This document shows positions 59,772 to 64,000 of a stretch of DNA of 64,000 nucleotides, in pieces. The DNA comes from Spisula solida. Its lineage: Eukaryota; Mollusca; Bivalvia; Venerida; Mactridae. The notes below the pieces were generated by a model. The model had not been told where the DNA came from and did no database searches. It saw only the letters and a program-made list of their open reading frames with translations. The stretch covers positions 3,658,001 through 3,722,000 of the forward strand of contig OX365948.1 of the NCBI GenBank assembly GCA_947247005.1. The letters run 5' to 3'. Made by a program: the position numbers and the translations under genes. Position 1 is the stretch's first letter. Each line of letters opens with the position of its first letter.

Positions 59772-60075
59772 TGTGAACATTGTATCCCCTGTCATAGTTA
59801 AACCATTTCTAGTGAACGTCGTGTCCCCTGTTATAGTTAAATCATTTCTAGTGACCGGCGTGTCCCCTGTAATAGCTAAACCCTTTCTAGTGAACGTCGT
59901 GTCCCCTGTTATAGTTAAACCATTTCTAGTGACCGGCGTGTTCCCGGTAATAGCTAAACCCTTTCTAGTGAACGTCCTGTCCCCTGTAGTAGTTAAACGA
60001 TTTTTAGAGTTCGTTGTGTCTCATTGTAATAGATAAACCATTTCTAGTGAACGTTGTCTCCACTGTGCAAAAGTT
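59772..60075 (+). repeat. 39-bp intronic tandem array (about 8 units)
   Basis: Units alternate between GTGAACGTCGTGTCCCCTGT and GTGACCGGCGTGTCCCCTGT versions, each followed by TATAGTTAAACCATTTCTA, which gives a 78-bp dimer pattern. Every unit ends TTTCTAGTGA. It lies between the two candidate tail exons. Confidence 0.95.
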
Positions 60076-60109
60076 CTATTATCCAAGTATTTTGTTTACA
60101 ATCTTACAG

Positions 60110-60145
60110 GTGCACAGGTATCGGGACGCCTTCCAGCAAGTTCAG
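60110..60145 (+). CDS. Candidate 36-bp microexon of the cytoplasmic tail
   Basis: The acceptor is TTGTTTACAATCTTACAG and the donor is TTCAG|GTAATA. It starts with GT, completing a Gly codon with the G at 59520, then encodes AQVSGRLPASS and ends in phase 1. It is a symmetrical exon and could be skipped without a frame change. Further tail exons would lie beyond the window or within 60146-64000, where I could not identify them. Confidence 0.4.
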
Positions 60146-60536
60146 GTAATATATTCATTTCGTTTGAATACCCTAGTCTATCATAGATATACTTAGACAT
60201 TTATTAGATTTAATAGATTTAACTATTTACCTTACTAATCATATGCTAGATCGTTGTTGTATCAAAATATTTGGCTTTATGTACGAAGCATTCTGGAAAA
60301 TGTGACATTTATCCGCCATATTTGTTTTTACATCCGATTTGTATTTATTGTCTAACCTTCGAAGTCAGATCATATTTTTTTAAAGCTTGATAAGAAAATA
60401 TTGGTACTTTCTGATGGAATAGTATGTTTAATTGTTTTATGTATTTAGGCAATGTTATCTTAGTAATGTTCAGTCTTTTTACCGGATACCATGCCCAGCT
60501 TTAATCTGGGCATTTCCATACCAAACTGTTCTGCAT
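60146..60536. other. Unannotated intron-like stretch
   Basis: No gene. A small inverted repeat, ATGCCCAG with CTGGGCAT, lies at about 60490-60513. Confidence 0.35.
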
Positions 60537-60540
60537 ACCA

Positions 60541-63500
60541 CACTGAAAAACCAGAAAAACGCACAATTCGCCAAAATAGCTGTCACAGCGCAATTGTTTA
60601 TTGAAAAATAGCAAATTATTGATAAACTTATGTTTTCTGACATAGGCAATGTCAGTATCTACACATAAGAAACAAAAAATTCCAGGTACAATCAAGTTTG
60701 ACATATTTTGACTATGTATGGTCACACTAAAGCAAACATACCCTGTCACAAGCTACAGTGCTCTAGTTTGTCATGTTTTATTACACTGATACATATTCTT
60801 GTTTAATCGTATAAGAATGGTTTTGACTAGACATAAGGTTGAAATTTGATTTTATAATGATGCTGACATCTTAAGGAATCAAAACAAACTACAATTTGCG
60901 ATTTTTGCATGTCACAGAATTCGATGTGAATTACGTTACAGTTTTGAGCAGATAAAATATTGCCCATACATGTACTTACGACAAAACTAACAGTCCCAGA
61001 AAACATAGAGTACATGTAGAAATAAAAATATTTGCCTCTATTTAACAAAAGCTAAGATTAAAATTCAAGTTATTGCATAAAGTTAGAATTGTCAAAATTG
61101 ACATTTAAATGTGACTTACGTTACCATGTATCCCATTGTTATAGAGCAAAAGCAGGAACGTGCTTAAGTGTGAATGTGATGCTACTAACGTAGTATCTAT
61201 AATGAAGTTGTTAAAACTTGGTTATGTCCGATTCACATAAAATTGTACCACTTATAACAAGAATTCGTGAAAAACGTGACTGTGAACTACGTGACTACTT
61301 GTATCTAAAAAAGTTATATCATTCAGGCATAGGACTTATTGCTCAATCAAAATTGTATCAGTGCACCCGTACTGTACGGTGGGAGTATTGTAAAGCAGCA
61401 ATGGAGAGTGTTTGGCATTTTCGTACAACACTGTATGTATTTAAAGGTAGTACTTAACACGGTTTCATATAATCCATGGTAAAATTAGTTTGCGTATTGT
61501 TTTATAATATTATGTAAGGTGTTTCTGAAGTTCCCAACCGATATTCCACTAAAACAAATGTATCATTCAGCCCAAAAGTAATATAGATATGGTAACGTAG
61601 CTCACAAAATGGTAACGTAGTTCAAAATATAATAAATGCCTATTTTTCTGATGTTTACCAAATATAAATTGCTAGCAGAAGCGTACATAGATAGGGAGGA
61701 GGCTAATAAATGATATGAATACTTTAAGAAGGACTCTACATGGAGTAAAGTAATGCGTGAATGACAAAACGTTGTACGCGTCACGTGAACTGCGTTACCC
61801 TTTTGACTCATACTGAGTGAACTATTGATGTCAACGAGAGTTGAATGCACATGCAATACGTGACTGTATATTTGATATATACGTGATACTCCTTTGAAAC
61901 CATTTCATTGTTAGTTAGTTATTAGTCCAGTCATTCTACAGTAAAATAAGCTTAACCTCAAACAAATTGCAAAAAACCAAAATTGACTGTTTTGGCATCA
62001 GAAAGCATTGGCATATAACATATCAAAAGTCTAGAAAAATCTAGGGTCACTATTGGATACACTAAAGCTGCTTTTATGACAGTGTTTATTTTCATTTCCA
62101 TGTAACCTATGTGCACATATCCATAAAGTACATAGTAAAGTAATTGGAATATGAACAATATTATAAACAGATGAAAATAACGTGGCATAGATAACAAATA
62201 AAACAATTTTGGATTTAATATAGATACCTAAAACCCAGTACAAGTGGATGGGGTAATGGAGTGTGACAATCTCAGAAACAAGTTCCGGTGAAACCCCTAG
62301 ATCACCAAGGTATACTGTCTACCGAAATGAATTGTTATATGTGAAAGTTCTGACACTGCAAGCATAAATTGCAAACATGATGGCGTTCTGTGAAATTCAA
62401 AATGGCGTCCAAGATGGCCGTCTTCGTTAGCATTACCAGTTAAAATGGAAATAGATACATTAAAATGACAAAATATCGTTCTAATAATAATGTTCAAAAT
62501 GCTTTCATGTTTCATGGTTTACTTAAGTTGATTTCTGTATTTCAATCAGTGATCAATAAAACGATATTGATTTCTGTGAAAATCATCGTACAGTGATATG
62601 TTCATTTCAATTGCAAGTGACAGTCGTAATATACTTTCATATGTACCAGTATAATAAAAGGATATAACATTATGGCACAAATAAACCCATACAGTTTAAG
62701 CATTTGAACAGAAATAGCGGCTCGCATATAGAAAGGCATAATCGAAGACTGAAAAGGAGTCGGGTTTTAAGCGAATATAAAAGTTATGTAACTTGCAGTT
62801 CGTAGCAAAACTAACGGTGACTTGCGCTTACAATTTAGTAAAACAGAATTATTTAACTAGTAAATAAAGTTTTGTTAGGGTGAAGATGCCTAATATATAT
62901 ACGTGTGTCAATTTAATGTGAACTACGTTACCATGAAAATAAGTGTTATATCTTCACTATCAACACTTAAAAGTTTTATGTTTTTAATATTGTTCGGTAA
63001 TATGATTCTGCATTGTTGTTTGTTAATGTTCAAACAAGTTTGTATCATATATACAAGTATATTTGTTTATCGTAGAGATTTAAATCTTATAATTGATGGA
63101 TTGTATTGCCATTTCTGATGCATACGTATAAATAGTAAACATTTAAAAAATGTTTTGAATCTATGTTATCTGAGCTATTTAATTATTTAACAATTGGTTA
63201 AAATACTGTTTTGATGATAAAAAAATCAATCGCAACGTGTTTTTCCTCTATCAAACATGTTGTTGATCAGACTGAAGATATGTGGTGAGCTACGTTACCA
63301 ACCAGTGACTTAAGACTTCACAGGAGTGTGGATTCTCCATTTAACATGACTATCCACAAGACTGCGATGACGTAAGCAGTTAATATGTCAGTATTTAAAA
63401 GGCAATTAAGTCGATGAAGGTTCCTCTACTCAGTTTACCTATTAAAATCGAAATATATCTTTTTATAAACACAAAACAATAGTAAAATTTATTTAAGTGT

Positions 63501-63833
63501 CGAGTATTTAAAGATTTATTGTACTAAAAGGGTATCCTGATGACAAACTTTAACATTTGAAAAAGTTTCAATATTCAGTTTAATAGAGTTGGACAAACTA
63601 TCAATAGTTAATTGGAATTTTGTTTTTATCTATACTCAAAAATCGAATAGTCAATTCAAACATTTGTTTCATTGGAAACAAACATGTTTCGAGATTCTGG
63701 AATTTTTTTGCTTGTTGAATTCATAGTCCAAAAGATTCAAACTTTTAGAAAACGCGAAAGAAAATAAAGATTTTTGCAAAAATATCGTGGACAAGTAAGA
63801 GCACTGAATTGTGCGTTTTTCTGGTTTTCAGTG
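60541..63833. mobile_element. CACTA-like (EnSpm) non-autonomous element, 3.3 kb
   Basis: The left end CACTGAAAAACCAGAAAAAC is inverted at the right end, which finishes CTGGTTTTCAGTG at 63833; the ~28-bp repeat differs by one base. ACCA flanks both sides (60537-60540, 63834-63837). Ends starting CACTG with a short duplication fit the CACTA/EnSpm superfamily. A motif close to GTGAACTACGTTACCA recurs inside on both strands (about 60914, 61111, 61589 and 61607 inverted, 61786, 62919, 63281), as expected of subterminal transposase-binding repeats. No ORF resembles a transposase; the largest is 79-84 codons. Confidence 0.7.
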
Positions 63834-63837
63834 ACCA

Positions 63838-64000
63838 AACAGCTCATTAGCAGCGCGTTTCTTTACATTGTCACTGTCCCCAGAACAGGCCAGACGTGTT
63901 TCTTGAGCTCTCTATGTTTTGTTAATATTTGTCTGATAACTTTTCATTTAACTTTTATTCTGAATTGCTTTGATAAGATTATTATTTACGACTACATGTA
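63838..64000. other. Unannotated end of window
   Basis: 163 bp with no recognisable feature. Confidence 0.4.

Overview
The window looks like AT-rich, repeat-dense metazoan DNA, most likely from a bivalve mollusc. The grounds are: short exons with GT/AG borders; CR1-type LINE remnants; hAT-like, TTAA-target and CACTA-like non-coding transposons; tRNA-derived SINEs; and two copies of an interspersed repeat that begins AACAAGAGGGC and ends in a GTGAGCT palindrome, which I associate with bivalve genomes. The clade is inferred from these repeats and was not tested by a search.

Layout. 0-9 kb: diverged interspersed repeats, including a ~600-bp duplication carrying a GTGTGAACTG-type minisatellite, and a TTAA-flanked MITE (5824-6719) whose empty site is also present at 1497-1500. 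9.2-10.6 kb: an element with 23-bp perfect terminal inverted repeats (TIRs). 11.5-14.6 kb: a ~0.9-kb unit duplicated at very high identity. 15-20.5 kb: mostly unannotatable. 20.55-28.96 kb: a dead CR1-like LINE (ORF1 with an SGNH esterase, ORF2 with endonuclease and reverse transcriptase), broken by at least three later insertions and bracketed by a 16-bp direct repeat. 29.6-30.7 kb: a hAT-like element with an 8-bp target-site duplication (TSD) inside a 70-bp tandem array. 31-38.5 kb: more repeats, a tRNA-derived SINE and a 5'-truncated LINE with a 16-bp TSD. 38.55-51.48 kb: a block with ~430-bp inverted termini, flanked by TTAA on both sides, that encloses a hAT-like element and a second nested inverted pair.

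The one convincing host gene is on the plus strand from 51.57 kb. A large exon encodes about twelve 31-residue furin-like cysteine-rich repeats and an EGF-like end. The next exon (54577-54796) encodes an N-glycosylation-rich IPSLNVSD stalk and a transmembrane helix. Two small candidate exons (59459-59520, 60110-60145) continue the frame as a cytoplasmic tail. The first and later exons are missing, so this is the middle of a type I membrane protein. The gene is unusually rich in minisatellites: 93-, 54- and 24-bp units in coding sequence, and 42- and 39-bp units in introns. The 54-bp array straddles the exon-intron border, so each unit carries a splice-donor sequence.

54.8-64 kb holds foldback elements, a long (GCAC)n/(CA)n microsatellite and a 3.3-kb CACTA-like element (60541-63833) with a dispersed GTGAACTACGTTACC motif.
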